64,000 nt of DNA from NCBI RefSeq assembly GCF_900188275.1, contig NZ_FZNY01000009.1, positions 117,934 to 181,933 on the forward strand, given 5' to 3'. Positions 26,954 through 37,220 of this stretch are shown one piece after another (within the stretch, counting starts at the first letter, position 1; each line of letters starts with the position of its first letter). This stretch comes from Dokdonia pacifica. GTDB taxonomy: Bacteria > Bacteroidota > Bacteroidia > Flavobacteriales > Flavobacteriaceae. The translations under genes and the position numbers were made by a program. The notes under the pieces are model-generated. The model saw only the letters and a program-made list of their open reading frames with translations, did not search any database and was not told the origin of the DNA.

Positions 26954-29900
26954 ATGAAAAACACCAGCCTACTAAAAATATCTAGATATAAGTCAGTTAT
27001 CAATACGTTCTCTTTACTACTTTTAACTTGTTTCCTATCAACTGCTATGTGGGGACAAGAAGTTTACAACTATACGGGAAGTATACAAACTTATACTGTA
27101 AGTGCCGATGCTGAAGAAGGATCACAACTTACATTTTTAGTAAGAGGAGGTGATGGAGGGCGTGCAGAAGTATGTGATTGTAAAGCAGGAGGAGGAAACG
27201 GAGCCATCACAGAAGCTACAATAACTATTGGATCTAATACAAGTGCTGGACAAATACCTGCGGGTACAGAATTACGCTTAATTGTGGGGGGAAAAGGTAC
27301 GGATGAAATTAGATCTGGTTGCTTTGCAGGTTCTACTGGAAGTGGTGGCGGTGGTACTGCAGTATTGGCAAATATAAATGCTACTTGGGAAATTATTGCA
27401 GTTGCTGGCGGCGGTGGCGGTGCATATCAAGGGCATTTCTTTGGTTGTGTTGATAAACAACACGGACAAGGAGGACGGTCGACTATTTCAGGAGGAAATG
27501 GTGAAGGAAGTGTACCAGGAGCAGGAGGTCTTAATGGTCAGGGTGCTGATGGAGGAGGCAGTGGTATTGAAGATTGGCGTGATCACTCAGGTGGTGGCGG
27601 TGGCGCATTTTCAGACGGAACAGGAGACAATAGTGTAAACCAAGACACACATCCTATGGGGGGAAAGAAAGGTTTTCCTTCTGGAGGTGCCGGAGGTACT
27701 GAAGATGATTATGAAGGCGGCTGGGGTTTTGGAGGCGGTGGGGCTTCAGATGAAGGTGCTGGTGGCGGTGGCGGCTATTCCGGAGGCGGTGGAGGAAGTG
27801 AATTTAATAATGGCGGTGGCGGTGGAAGCTATATCAATCCACTATACACTTCTAATGTAAATATCATTTCTGGAGGTAATGACAATAATACAGAGCACGG
27901 ATATATCGAAATACTGAACGAATGTAGTATTAGTGTGACTGGATTTACATATATCAATCACTTATGTACAGAAGATGACCAAGGACGTATCCAATTTAAT
28001 TATACCATCGCTGATGCAGGAGATTGTGATCTGTCACTAGATTGGAGATTACTTCCTATAAATGGTTGGGATTATCTGGGAGATGGTATCTTCAGAACTG
28101 TAAGAGCTGGTGATTATACATTAGAGGTAACGAATACCGATACAGATGAGGTGTTTGAATATAATTTTACAGTAGGAGCTACTAATGAACCACCAGTAGC
28201 CCTATGTAAAGACAATATTACTATTACACTAGGCGCAGATGGTATCTATAACAATCCCGACTTTGCCCAACTTATAGACGATGGGTCCTATCATCCAATC
28301 TGTAATGACAACTTGCAAATTAGTGCAAGTGAAACTTTATTCCATTGTGGCGATGTAGGAGAATGGGAGGTTCTTTTAATTGTGACATCAGAAAATGGCG
28401 CTGTTAGTTATTGTAGCACTCAAGTTACGGTCTTGCCTTATGAAGGTCCTACTGCCAATTGTGTACCTGATTTTGAACTAGACTTAGAAGGCCAATCATT
28501 CAAGACGCTTTCAATAGATGACATCAATGATAATTCTTCCTTCTTTTGTGCAGGCGATGGCACGATATCTTTTGCAACGGGTACCGACACCTTTTATGCA
28601 TGTGAAGATTTGGGGCAAACCGTACCCATTACGCTCATCTTGACTGACCTTGTAGGGAATACATCAGAGTGTACCTCTATGGTAACTATTATTGATAGCA
28701 GTACTCCCGTTGCTATTTGTAAGGACACGTATACCATAGCCTTACAAAACGGAACAGCTACACTCAATCCTATGGAATTAGATAATGGTAGTACAGGAAA
28801 CTGTGATATTACATTTTCTACAGATATCGATACGTTTACCTGTGATGATGTAGGAATACAACAAATCACCTTAACGGTAACCAATGGCTTTGGAAATACG
28901 GATTCCTGCATAGTAGATGTTACAGTTGCTGAAAATGGAGAATTTACGGCCTTCTGTAAAAATATTACGGTGGCATTAGATGAAAACGGAACCTATCAAT
29001 TGGATCCTAGTGAACTCAATGATAATAGTATTGCTATAGGATGTGTGGCCCCTACTTTTGAAGTTTCTCAAGACACCTTTACCTGTGATCACTTAGGAGA
29101 AAATATGGTCACCTTAACAATGACCTCTTCAGATGGGCTACAAACCAGCTCTTGTCAAGCCACCGTGACGGTGATTGATGATATTGCGCCTACATTTACA
29201 GAAGGTGTATTGGATGAAATAACCTTTGACATTATTACTGGAGGAGTTCTTCAAAATCTTACTAATCAATTCTTTTTTTATTCTTCTGATAATTGTAGCA
29301 TCCAAAATGTAGAATTTACAGGTCGTACTATTTTTACGTGTGAAGATATAGGAACATCAATCCCTTCTTCTTGGACTATTGAAGATCAAAGTGGAAACAT
29401 CTATGTACACGATTTTCTTGTGCATGTGATTAATACACGAGAAATAAATCTTGAATGTGCGCCTATTGATATTGATGTAACCAATGTACAAGGGCAATAT
29501 ACCTTAACCGATGGCAATATCTATAATATGTTGTTTAACAATGACGAAGGTGTGTATAGTCAACTTGCTTGTTATGACATAGCAGACCTCACTTTGAGTC
29601 AAACCACCTTTGATTGGGCAGCAGTTCCTTATTCACAAGAAGTAACCATATCCCTTACTGAAGATGATGGCACAGAGCACACTTGTACCACAACTGTAAA
29701 TGTAAATCCTATAAATATTGATATTGTGATTGCACCTAAAGTATACCTGCAAGGCGCTTTTACCAATCCGAATGCAGGAGAAGAAACCTTGATGCGTGAT
29801 GATTTACGTGTAGCCAACTTAATTCCTCTAGCCACTCCGTATACAGATGGTAAAACCATCGATATATCGGTATTGAATACTACAGGTGACAATGCTGTCG

Positions 29901-30385
29901 TAGACTGGGTATGGGTAGAACTACGAGATGCTACAGATAACACTATAGTGATAGATGGACAATCGGCTTTATTATTACGTAATGGTAGTGTAATAGATCC
30001 TGACGGTACGAGTCCGCTTAGTTTTGAGCAAGATGAAGATTTCTATCATGTAGCCATCAATCACCGTAATCATTTAGGAGTGATCACTGCAAATACTATA
30101 GCACTATCATCCACGAAAACATCTATTGATTTTAGTTCAGATATCGCAATAGCCAACGGAGGAACATTAGCGTTACGAAATATGGGCAATGGCATATTTG
30201 CTGTGTATGCAGGAGATGCCACAGGCGATGGAAATATCCTCAATACAGATATCACGAATGCTATTGGTACTTCTGGAGGAATCAATCTATATAATGGTGC
30301 TGATGTAAACATGGATGGAAATATCCTCAATGATGACATTGCATTATTCATCCAATTGAATGCTGGACGTATCCAGCAATACTAA
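26954..30385 (+). CDS. Secreted glycine-rich/Ig-like protein with dockerin-like tail
   Basis: This 1143-residue protein has a signal peptide of about 35 residues ending AMWGQ. Residues about 36-323 form a glycine-rich domain with VRGGDGG, GGGGTAV, VAGGGGGAY and GGGGGSYIN motifs and several cysteines. It resembles the Gly_rich domain known from animal ALK/LTK receptors and from some bacterial surface proteins. Then come about six Cys-containing Ig/HYR-like units (about 325-925) with the pattern CKDxITxxL, D-DVG, VTLTVT. The last 215 residues are the shared module, with loops DATGDGNILNTD and DVNMDGNILNDD and the end NAGRIQQY. It has no type-A T9SS tail. DNA of the last module is nearly identical to that of the next gene. 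Regulatory element D lies just upstream. The role is probably surface structure or adhesion, with the ligand unknown. Confidence 0.9.
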   Translation: MKNTSLLKISRYKSVINTFSLLLLTCFLSTAMWGQEVYNYTGSIQTYTVSADAEEGSQLTFLVRGGDGGRAEVCDCKAGGGNGAITEATITIGSNTSAGQIPAGTELRLIVGGKGTDEIRSGCFAGSTGSGGGGTAVLANINATWEIIAVAGGGGGAYQGHFFGCVDKQHGQGGRSTISGGNGEGSVPGAGGLNGQGADGGGSGIEDWRDHSGGGGGAFSDGTGDNSVNQDTHPMGGKKGFPSGGAGGTEDDYEGGWGFGGGGASDEGAGGGGGYSGGGGGSEFNNGGGGGSYINPLYTSNVNIISGGNDNNTEHGYIEILNECSISVTGFTYINHLCTEDDQGRIQFNYTIADAGDCDLSLDWRLLPINGWDYLGDGIFRTVRAGDYTLEVTNTDTDEVFEYNFTVGATNEPPVALCKDNITITLGADGIYNNPDFAQLIDDGSYHPICNDNLQISASETLFHCGDVGEWEVLLIVTSENGAVSYCSTQVTVLPYEGPTANCVPDFELDLEGQSFKTLSIDDINDNSSFFCAGDGTISFATGTDTFYACEDLGQTVPITLILTDLVGNTSECTSMVTIIDSSTPVAICKDTYTIALQNGTATLNPMELDNGSTGNCDITFSTDIDTFTCDDVGIQQITLTVTNGFGNTDSCIVDVTVAENGEFTAFCKNITVALDENGTYQLDPSELNDNSIAIGCVAPTFEVSQDTFTCDHLGENMVTLTMTSSDGLQTSSCQATVTVIDDIAPTFTEGVLDEITFDIITGGVLQNLTNQFFFYSSDNCSIQNVEFTGRTIFTCEDIGTSIPSSWTIEDQSGNIYVHDFLVHVINTREINLECAPIDIDVTNVQGQYTLTDGNIYNMLFNNDEGVYSQLACYDIADLTLSQTTFDWAAVPYSQEVTISLTEDDGTEHTCTTTVNVNPINIDIVIAPKVYLQGAFTNPNAGEETLMRDDLRVANLIPLATPYTDGKTIDISVLNTTGDNAVVDWVWVELRDATDNTIVIDGQSALLLRNGSVIDPDGTSPLSFEQDEDFYHVAINHRNHLGVITANTIALSSTKTSIDFSSDIAIANGGTLALRNMGNGIFAVYAGDATGDGNILNTDITNAIGTSGGINLYNGADVNMDGNILNDDIALFIQLNAGRIQQY

Positions 30386-30435
30386 AGAAAAGAGATTAAA
30401 AATTATAATAGTTAGTTATTGGAAATCATACTTTA

Positions 30436-30560
30436 TACGCTTTCGCGAAAGCGTACTCGTGAGATTCACGACCTAAGAGAGAGAAGCGTTAAAGCGTACT
30501 TACGAGACCTGTCGGTAGGCAGGTTCACAACCAGAGGGAGAGTGAAATAGTAAAGCGTAT
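30436..30560. repeat. Dispersed repeat, family 1, copy c (one and a half units)
   Basis: A full unit begins with TACGCTTTCGCGAAAGCGTA (30436) and ends near 30498. A second unit without its left end follows to 30560, carrying CCTGTCGGTAGGCAGG inside. Confidence 0.8.
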
Positions 30561-30611
30561 AGTACTACTTTCTATATAACAATCAGACACTATATATATT
30601 AGAATTAACAA

Positions 30612-30733
30612 AAAGGTTGTTTGAAAAGTAAGTCTTGAAATATCATTCTGAATTCATTTCAGAATCTCATAATGAGAAACTGAAACAAGTTCAGTTTGAC
30701 GAGTTTCTTTACTTTTCAAACACCTTTTTTCTA
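30612..30733. repeat. Dispersed hairpin repeat, family 2, copy c
   Basis: The core is at 30641-30701. The outer arms AAGGTTGTTTGAAAAGTAA and TTACTTTTCAAACACCTT pair almost perfectly, giving the clearest long stem of the family. Confidence 0.85.
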
Positions 30734-30743
30734 TTTACCTCTA

Positions 30744-30784
30744 TACGTACTACCACGTATATAATACGTACTTCTTCGTATTTC
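30744..30784 (+). promoter_or_regulatory. Tandem CGTA regulatory element, copy E
   Basis: All four CGTA half-sites (positions 3, 13, 24, 34) are intact, so this copy can serve as the consensus. The leader motif ATACCTTGCACTCAA follows at 30803-30817, and the element ends 53 bp before the ATG at 30838. Confidence 0.82.
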
Positions 30785-30837
30785 ATAGACGCGTGCATCG
30801 AGATACCTTGCACTCAAATTTTAAAAAGCCCTTTAAG

Positions 30838-33800
30838 ATGAAAAAAAATACAGTGCTCTTAATCATATGTTTTACACTCTTGATAAGTATTACCACAGCA
30901 TATGCACAAACCTGTGGAACCCCAAACAATATTAATCAGACTGCTACAACAGGCAGTAATATAGCTGGTGATCAGTATGCATTTTACCAAACATTTACAC
31001 CAGATTGTAATGGTACTATTGACCATATTACGGTTTGGAATACCAACTTAAACAGTGAAACTGCGGCTATCTTTATCACTCAAGGAGCTAATCCAATAGG
31101 ATCGACTGTTTTGGATCAGTTTACATTTACATTTCCAACCTCTCCTTCTACTTCTCCTTTCCCTTCTATAGAAACAGATATTCCGTTATCTAATACTATT
31201 AACTTATTAGCTGGAGTAACGTATGCTTATGCTATGGTTTTTAATCAAGGAGATAACATATCTTTTGATTTCTCAAGTGGTGATCAATATCCAGATGGAG
31301 AAGTATTTTGGGTAGGTGAAGATTCTACAACTTGGGAACAAGTACCCACCAATACTGGTGAAACAGGTACTACCGATATGCGTTTTCGTATTGATTGGGT
31401 AGATCAAAGTCCCTATGTAACCTGTAGAGAAAACCGATCATTTGCTTTGGGTGCTAATGGTACTCGAACTATTACATTTGGTCAAGTAAGTAATGATAGT
31501 GGCGCTTCTACAGGAGAATCGGTAGTCATACGTTCCATCAATCCTACTTTCTTTGATTGTGATGATGTAGGTCCACAAAGCGTGACTCTTATCATTCAAG
31601 ATACCTCGGGTCAAAACGCATTTTGTACTACGACCATCTTTATTACAGATGGACAAGATCCTGTAGTAACGTGTCCAGATGATATTGTATTGGAATTACC
31701 CGTAGGAGATACCGAGGGTACTGTGACCTATGATGCCCCAACTGTTGTTGATTGTACTGCAGAAACTCCTGCAGGATTTACACATTTAGGAGTGTATACC
31801 GATCCAGATGGAGATATTAGAAACTATTATTTGTCTGACGATACTATTGCTCTTGAAAATGGTTTCAACGAAGCATCTGACGCTGGTGGTAATTTAGTTA
31901 CTGTTATTGACCAGGAACATAACGATTGGTTGAGAGAATCCATAAATTTTGTAACGGGAGCTACCAATGTTGAGGTATTATTAGGGTATACAGATCGATT
32001 TATTGAAGGCTCTTTTCTCTGGTATGCAGGTTCTGAAAATGATGGCTATGAAAATTGGAATACGGGAGAACCTAACAACTCTGGAAATGAGGATTACGCA
32101 GTGATGATACCTAGTGGGAGATGGAATGATTTAGGTGGAACCCAACAGAGAAGATTCCTCCTTCAAATTGAAGGGCAATCTTCAGAAGCAACGCTTATTT
32201 CTGGTATCGCATCGGGTGGGACATTCCCAATTGGGACTACTACCAATATGTTTGAAGTGACTGATGCTTATGGAAATATCGCTACCTGTTCTTTTGATGT
32301 GACCATAGAAGAAACAATTGCTGAAACAAATGTTATACTATTCAATGATGGAGGATTGGTCATCTCGGATACACAGACGCCAAATGATTTACAATTAACG
32401 CTTTCTAATGACGATACAACGCTTACTATTAGCGGCTTAATAAGCCCAAATGTGATAGGTGCTACCCTACTTGCTGATCAGACAACCGTAACGGTACCCC
32501 TCTCAAGTATTACATCAGGGATTACCATTATAGGTACGGATGGACAGGACAATGATGTTACTTTTGCCAATGCGCTGACCTTAAGCGGAGCATCTAATGA
32601 CATCGGCATTGCCAATTTTCAAATTGATACACAAAACTTACCCATTACTGTAGGCGGAACATTCATTGTGATACAGCCAAGTGGTGTTTTAACAGGAGAT
32701 ACTACTATTAACGGAGCGATAGATTTTGATTTTGATGGTAATTTTGCACCCAATGTAACAGGAGATACATCGGATAACTTTGATCAATTAGTCCTTAATG
32801 GTACAGTGAGTATCACCAATGGTAATTTTACACCACAAGGAGGATTTACAGCATTCCCAAATGAAGCTGAAATTATACTCATCAATAATGATGGTACCGA
32901 TGCGATCTCTGGAACGTTTAATGGATTGCCGGAAGGGAGCACCGTTACTTTTGGTGACTATGAAGGTGTCTTAAGTTATGTAGGAGGTGATGGAAATGAT
33001 CTATCCCTTTTTAGAGATGCTACCCCACCAGTAATTAGTTGTCCAGATGATGTAACTATTGATTGTGCTGATGGGGCCGTAAGTATATTCACCACTACAA
33101 GTACCGACACTCCCATTAATATTCCCGATAATAATAATACGGGGATCTCTAGTACATTAAATGTAAGTGATATTATTGATGGTGCAGAAATATTAGATAT
33201 TACCGTTGATGTAGCGATTGACCATACATGGACAGGGGATTTAAAGATTGATTTGATTGCGCCTGGGGGAGAATCAGTAAACTTAATAGCAGAATCACTG
33301 GACGAATCTAGTGACTTAGCTGCAAGTTCCCCGATTATCTTTAGTGATGACGCTGCAGTAGATGGCAATCTAATGGGAGAAGGAGGACTTGAAAACAATG
33401 ACGTGATTTGTCAAGATGATGGTATTTGTGCATATCGTCCGATGGCAGGAACTGAAAATATACAAGAACAAGATGTTTTTAAAGATTTTATAGATGAAAT
33501 CATTGCCAATGGAAGTTCGTTTAATGGAAATTGGACATTACAAGTCGCAGATAATGCTGGTGCAGATGTAGGTACTTTAGCTACTTGGCAGATCAATATT
33601 GAAGCCACCGACCCTACGGTAGATGGTACAGTAGACACCAATCCTTCTGCAACAGGAACCGCAACCGCAACAGATAACGCAGGAACTGCAACAGTCACCT
33701 TTAACGATGTGGTCGTAGATGGATGTGGCATTACTGAAACCATTACTCGAACGTGGACCGCTACAGATGAAGCAGGAAATGAAAGTACGTGTGTACAAAC

Positions 33801-36800
33801 TATTACTGTGACCGATACACGTGCTCCAGAACTTACTCTCTGTCCAGAAGATATTGTATTTGAACTAGCAGATGGAGAGACTGAAGCCATGATTACCTAT
33901 GATCTTCCAGAAGCTATCGATGTTTGTGGCCCTGTTGTTTTTGTAATACAAACAGCAGGACTTGCTTCAGGAGAGCTATTCCCAGAAGGGGTAACAACAA
34001 ACACCTTCTCAGTAACGGATGTTTGTGGTAATGAAGTGATTTGTGAATTTACGGTAACGGTGGTAACACAAGAGACTTTAGTGAGTCTAGATGCTGGGGT
34101 ATTGACTATTGAAGACGTGGGATCTACCTCTGACGATGACATCACCTTATCTGATGATGGAACTACCTTAACCATAAGTAATTTAACACCTCCAGTAGAT
34201 ACATCGGGGGCTGTTACAGAAATTTCAGAGACTTCTGTATCGGTTGCTTTGGCTGATATTACAAATGGCATCATAATAACTACGGATGGAGGAACGAACA
34301 CGGTGACCGTTGGAGCTTCTACAGCGACTGCAGTTGATATTCAAGGAGACAACACCGCAACTATAGCAATAGATGCTATTGACACAGGAAGTTTAACCAT
34401 ATCAGGTTTTACAGAAATTACAGATGTGGGTAGTGTGATTACAGTAACAGGAGCGACGAGCTTAACAAGTTCGGGACAAATTGCTATCAATGATGGTGAA
34501 ACGAGTCATGAATTTGGTGGTACCGTTACACTAAGTGCGACCAGAGTAACCTTTTCTGCAGGGGCTAATCTTACGATGGGTGAAGTGACCATTTCAGCTA
34601 CAGATCCACTTCAAAACTTCTTCATAGCTAATCCAGGAAAACTTACGTTAGATGGTAACATAACGATTACTGATACCAACACCAATCTATTTTTGGAAGG
34701 TACTAATGGTATAACTCAACAAAGGGGTATTATTAACAGAGGTTTTTTAATACTACAAGGGAATGGTACTAGTCAGGCTACCCTAGACCAACTCAATACG
34801 GTAGGCGCCATAGACATAATAAATACAGTTAATGCAGACCAGAGTGCCTTTACACTTGTTGTATTTTCCAATGCTACTAATACATTCTTAGGAAACATCA
34901 TCGTAGATGAATTTTATTTTACTGCGCCACAATTTGATTTAGAGCCTGGTTTTACACTCATCACCAAAAATGGAACAAGCGTAAGTACCTTTAATGCAGA
35001 CATGGATATCAATAATGGTACTGGAACAGCCATTTTCAACCACAATGCAGGGACCATCAATTTTAATGGAGATACCAATGATTTTAATGGCAAAGTGACC
35101 TATAACGGCGCGGCAGGTACCATAACGAACTTCAACAGTGATTTCACTGATTTACCAGTAGGAGGACCTGATAGAAACTTCACTTTTGGGTTTCTAAATA
35201 ATACGACCGGTACTATCGATATTGGAGATATAACGGTAGATATCTTAAATGAAGCCAATTTCTTTGGAGCCAACACGCTTATGACTGGTTTTCCATCCCT
35301 AAACGGCGGGCCAACCACCATTTCAGATAATGCGACGATTTCTCCGGGTGGAGGTACTTTCGGTCTGAGGTATAATTTTGATGATCTTATCATGAATACG
35401 GGAGCTACGTTTGCACCTTATATTGTTGGAGATAGTACATTTGATTTTGACTCATTAGAAGCAGAAAATGTAACGTTAAATAACGTCAATTTAGCACCTA
35501 CAGGTGGGTTTATAGCACAAACAGCTGGCGAAATCATCATCGTTAATAATACAGGTGCAAATCCAGTATCGGGTACCTTTAATGGATTCCCAGAAGGGGC
35601 ATCTATATCTTTTGGAAGTTACAATGGGGTTATTAGTTACGTAGGTGGTGATGGAAATGATATTACCCTCTCTCCTGATCCTGACAACCTCACAACAGTT
35701 TTAATTAGTGAATATCAACCCCTATTTTCTCCTTCAAGTGACCCGCAAACTATTGAGATTTTCGGTGCTGCTGGAAGCGTATTTGAAGGTACCTTTGTCG
35801 TGATAGAAGGTGATTTTGATAATGATCCAGGTCCAGGTACTGTTGTGAGCGCCGATACCTTCTCAGGTACTTTTGATGCCAATGGATTATTAACCACTAC
35901 CATTCCTAATATAAATAACCCTACTCATACCGTGGTATTGACTACCTCCTTTACAGGTACGGTAGATACTGGAGCAGATGATGGAACTGATATTGATACG
36001 AATAATGATGGTGTAGCAGATGACCTATCTGCCTTTGGACTGATCCTAGATGCGGTAGGTGTAGGTGATGGTGGTATTTGTTGTCCAGAAGATTTCTTAT
36101 ACGGTACTGATTTTGGAGGCATTGATCTACCTAACATTGAAGGGGTTCCTGTGTCTATTTTTAGAGATGCAAGTGATGGGGATTTCTTCCAAATATTGAA
36201 TACTTCAGAGAATATCTTTGATAACACAGGTAGTGTCATTGACGCATCTCTTTTTGATACAACTCCTACAGAAGATGGTACGTTTGGAGCAATTAACCCT
36301 ACCATTGCTTCTGATGTAGTGGTAAGTGCAACTGTATATCTGCAAGGAGCCTTTACCAATCCGAATGCCGGTGAAGAATCTTTAATGCGTGATGATTTAC
36401 GTGTAGCCAACTTAGTTCCTTTAGCAACACCATATACTGATGGTAAAACGATCAATGCATCGGTATTGAATACTACAGGTGCCAATGCGGTCGTAGACTG
36501 GGTATTTGTAGAACTTAGAGATGCTACAGATAACACCATCGTGATAGATGGACAATCGGCTTTATTATTACGTAATGGGAGTGTTGTAGATACTGATGGT
36601 ACGAGTTCGCTTAGTTTTGAGCAAGACGAAGATTCTTATCATATAGCGATCAATCATCGTAATCACTTAGGAGTGATTACAGCAACTACGGTAGCACTAT
36701 CATCCATGAACACATCGCTGGATTTTAGTTCTGATATCACTGTAGCTAATGGAGGAACATTAGCCTTAAGAGATATGGGGAATGGCATATTTGCTATATA

Positions 36801-36978
36801 TGCAGGAGATGCTACGGGAGATGGAAATATTCTCAATACGGATATCACAAATACGATTAATGTTTCTGGAGGAATCAATACATATGATGGAGCAGATGCA
36901 AACATGGATGGAAATATCTTGAATGATGACATTGCATTATTTATTCAATTGAATGCAGGACGTATTCAGCAATTTTAA
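30838..36978 (+). CDS. Giant secreted adhesin-like protein with lectin-in-HYR, P-domain and dockerin-like tail
   Basis: This 2046-residue protein starts at ATG 30838, which gives a clear signal peptide (MKKNTVLLIICFTLLISITT, ending AYAQ). The longer frame from 30793 would begin inside the conserved leader. After an N-terminal beta-sandwich comes an HYR domain (from about 275) interrupted by a C-type lectin domain (about 311-446; NWNTGEPNNSGNEDYAVM, GRWND) and resuming at GIASGGTFPIGTT. A beta-helix-like region follows. A proprotein-convertase P-domain (about 750-923; DHTWTGDLKIDLIAPGG, NGNWTLQVADNA) is next, then two more HYR-type units, a second beta-helix region, and a lamin-tail-like part (about 1622-1818). 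The shared 220-residue module ends NAGRIQQF. It is a paralogue of the protein at 20338. The P-domain has no protease domain beside it, so it is probably structural. Confidence 0.9.
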   Translation: MKKNTVLLIICFTLLISITTAYAQTCGTPNNINQTATTGSNIAGDQYAFYQTFTPDCNGTIDHITVWNTNLNSETAAIFITQGANPIGSTVLDQFTFTFPTSPSTSPFPSIETDIPLSNTINLLAGVTYAYAMVFNQGDNISFDFSSGDQYPDGEVFWVGEDSTTWEQVPTNTGETGTTDMRFRIDWVDQSPYVTCRENRSFALGANGTRTITFGQVSNDSGASTGESVVIRSINPTFFDCDDVGPQSVTLIIQDTSGQNAFCTTTIFITDGQDPVVTCPDDIVLELPVGDTEGTVTYDAPTVVDCTAETPAGFTHLGVYTDPDGDIRNYYLSDDTIALENGFNEASDAGGNLVTVIDQEHNDWLRESINFVTGATNVEVLLGYTDRFIEGSFLWYAGSENDGYENWNTGEPNNSGNEDYAVMIPSGRWNDLGGTQQRRFLLQIEGQSSEATLISGIASGGTFPIGTTTNMFEVTDAYGNIATCSFDVTIEETIAETNVILFNDGGLVISDTQTPNDLQLTLSNDDTTLTISGLISPNVIGATLLADQTTVTVPLSSITSGITIIGTDGQDNDVTFANALTLSGASNDIGIANFQIDTQNLPITVGGTFIVIQPSGVLTGDTTINGAIDFDFDGNFAPNVTGDTSDNFDQLVLNGTVSITNGNFTPQGGFTAFPNEAEIILINNDGTDAISGTFNGLPEGSTVTFGDYEGVLSYVGGDGNDLSLFRDATPPVISCPDDVTIDCADGAVSIFTTTSTDTPINIPDNNNTGISSTLNVSDIIDGAEILDITVDVAIDHTWTGDLKIDLIAPGGESVNLIAESLDESSDLAASSPIIFSDDAAVDGNLMGEGGLENNDVICQDDGICAYRPMAGTENIQEQDVFKDFIDEIIANGSSFNGNWTLQVADNAGADVGTLATWQINIEATDPTVDGTVDTNPSATGTATATDNAGTATVTFNDVVVDGCGITETITRTWTATDEAGNESTCVQTITVTDTRAPELTLCPEDIVFELADGETEAMITYDLPEAIDVCGPVVFVIQTAGLASGELFPEGVTTNTFSVTDVCGNEVICEFTVTVVTQETLVSLDAGVLTIEDVGSTSDDDITLSDDGTTLTISNLTPPVDTSGAVTEISETSVSVALADITNGIIITTDGGTNTVTVGASTATAVDIQGDNTATIAIDAIDTGSLTISGFTEITDVGSVITVTGATSLTSSGQIAINDGETSHEFGGTVTLSATRVTFSAGANLTMGEVTISATDPLQNFFIANPGKLTLDGNITITDTNTNLFLEGTNGITQQRGIINRGFLILQGNGTSQATLDQLNTVGAIDIINTVNADQSAFTLVVFSNATNTFLGNIIVDEFYFTAPQFDLEPGFTLITKNGTSVSTFNADMDINNGTGTAIFNHNAGTINFNGDTNDFNGKVTYNGAAGTITNFNSDFTDLPVGGPDRNFTFGFLNNTTGTIDIGDITVDILNEANFFGANTLMTGFPSLNGGPTTISDNATISPGGGTFGLRYNFDDLIMNTGATFAPYIVGDSTFDFDSLEAENVTLNNVNLAPTGGFIAQTAGEIIIVNNTGANPVSGTFNGFPEGASISFGSYNGVISYVGGDGNDITLSPDPDNLTTVLISEYQPLFSPSSDPQTIEIFGAAGSVFEGTFVVIEGDFDNDPGPGTVVSADTFSGTFDANGLLTTTIPNINNPTHTVVLTTSFTGTVDTGADDGTDIDTNNDGVADDLSAFGLILDAVGVGDGGICCPEDFLYGTDFGGIDLPNIEGVPVSIFRDASDGDFFQILNTSENIFDNTGSVIDASLFDTTPTEDGTFGAINPTIASDVVVSATVYLQGAFTNPNAGEESLMRDDLRVANLVPLATPYTDGKTINASVLNTTGANAVVDWVFVELRDATDNTIVIDGQSALLLRNGSVVDTDGTSSLSFEQDEDSYHIAINHRNHLGVITATTVALSSMNTSLDFSSDITVANGGTLALRDMGNGIFAIYAGDATGDGNILNTDITNTINVSGGINTYDGADANMDGNILNDDIALFIQLNAGRIQQF

Positions 36979-37034
36979 AATAAAGAAAGATTAAAAATTG
37001 TAGTAGTTAGTTATAAATGAAGTTGTATTCAGTA

Positions 37035-37099
37035 TACGCTTTCGCGAAAGCGGACCTGTAAAATTTACAATCGCAGGAAGAGCGAAACGTTAAAGCGTA
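37035..37099. repeat. Dispersed 65-bp repeat, family 1, copy d
   Basis: TACGCTTTCGCGAAAGCGGA at the left and TTAAAGCGTA at the right. The inverted symmetry continues outward as CAGTA/CTGAG, which suggests a hairpin in the transcript. Confidence 0.82.
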
Positions 37100-37179
37100 C
37101 TGAGTACTTCTTATAACCTACTTCACAACAGCTATATAATGAAAAAATATAATCACACATTACGGCAACGCATTACAGA

Positions 37180-37220
37180 TACGTGCTACTACGTATATAA
37201 TACGTACTTCCCCGTATTTC
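37180..37220 (+). promoter_or_regulatory. Tandem CGTA regulatory element, copy F
   Basis: Half-sites lie at positions 3 (CGTG), 13, 24 and 34. The leader motif ATACCTTGCACTCAA is at 37239-37253. Confidence 0.8.

Noticed and set aside
27378..27638. Plus-strand frame of 86 codons inside the glycine-rich domain
   Set aside because: It is a frame-shifted reading of GGN-rich codons. The main frame keeps the domain pattern on both sides.
33411..33890. Open frame on the minus strand inside the giant adhesin gene
   Set aside because: It is one of many antisense frames created by repetitive, Thr/Val-rich coding sequence. It has no homologous domain or ribosome site, and the plus-strand protein has clear domains here.
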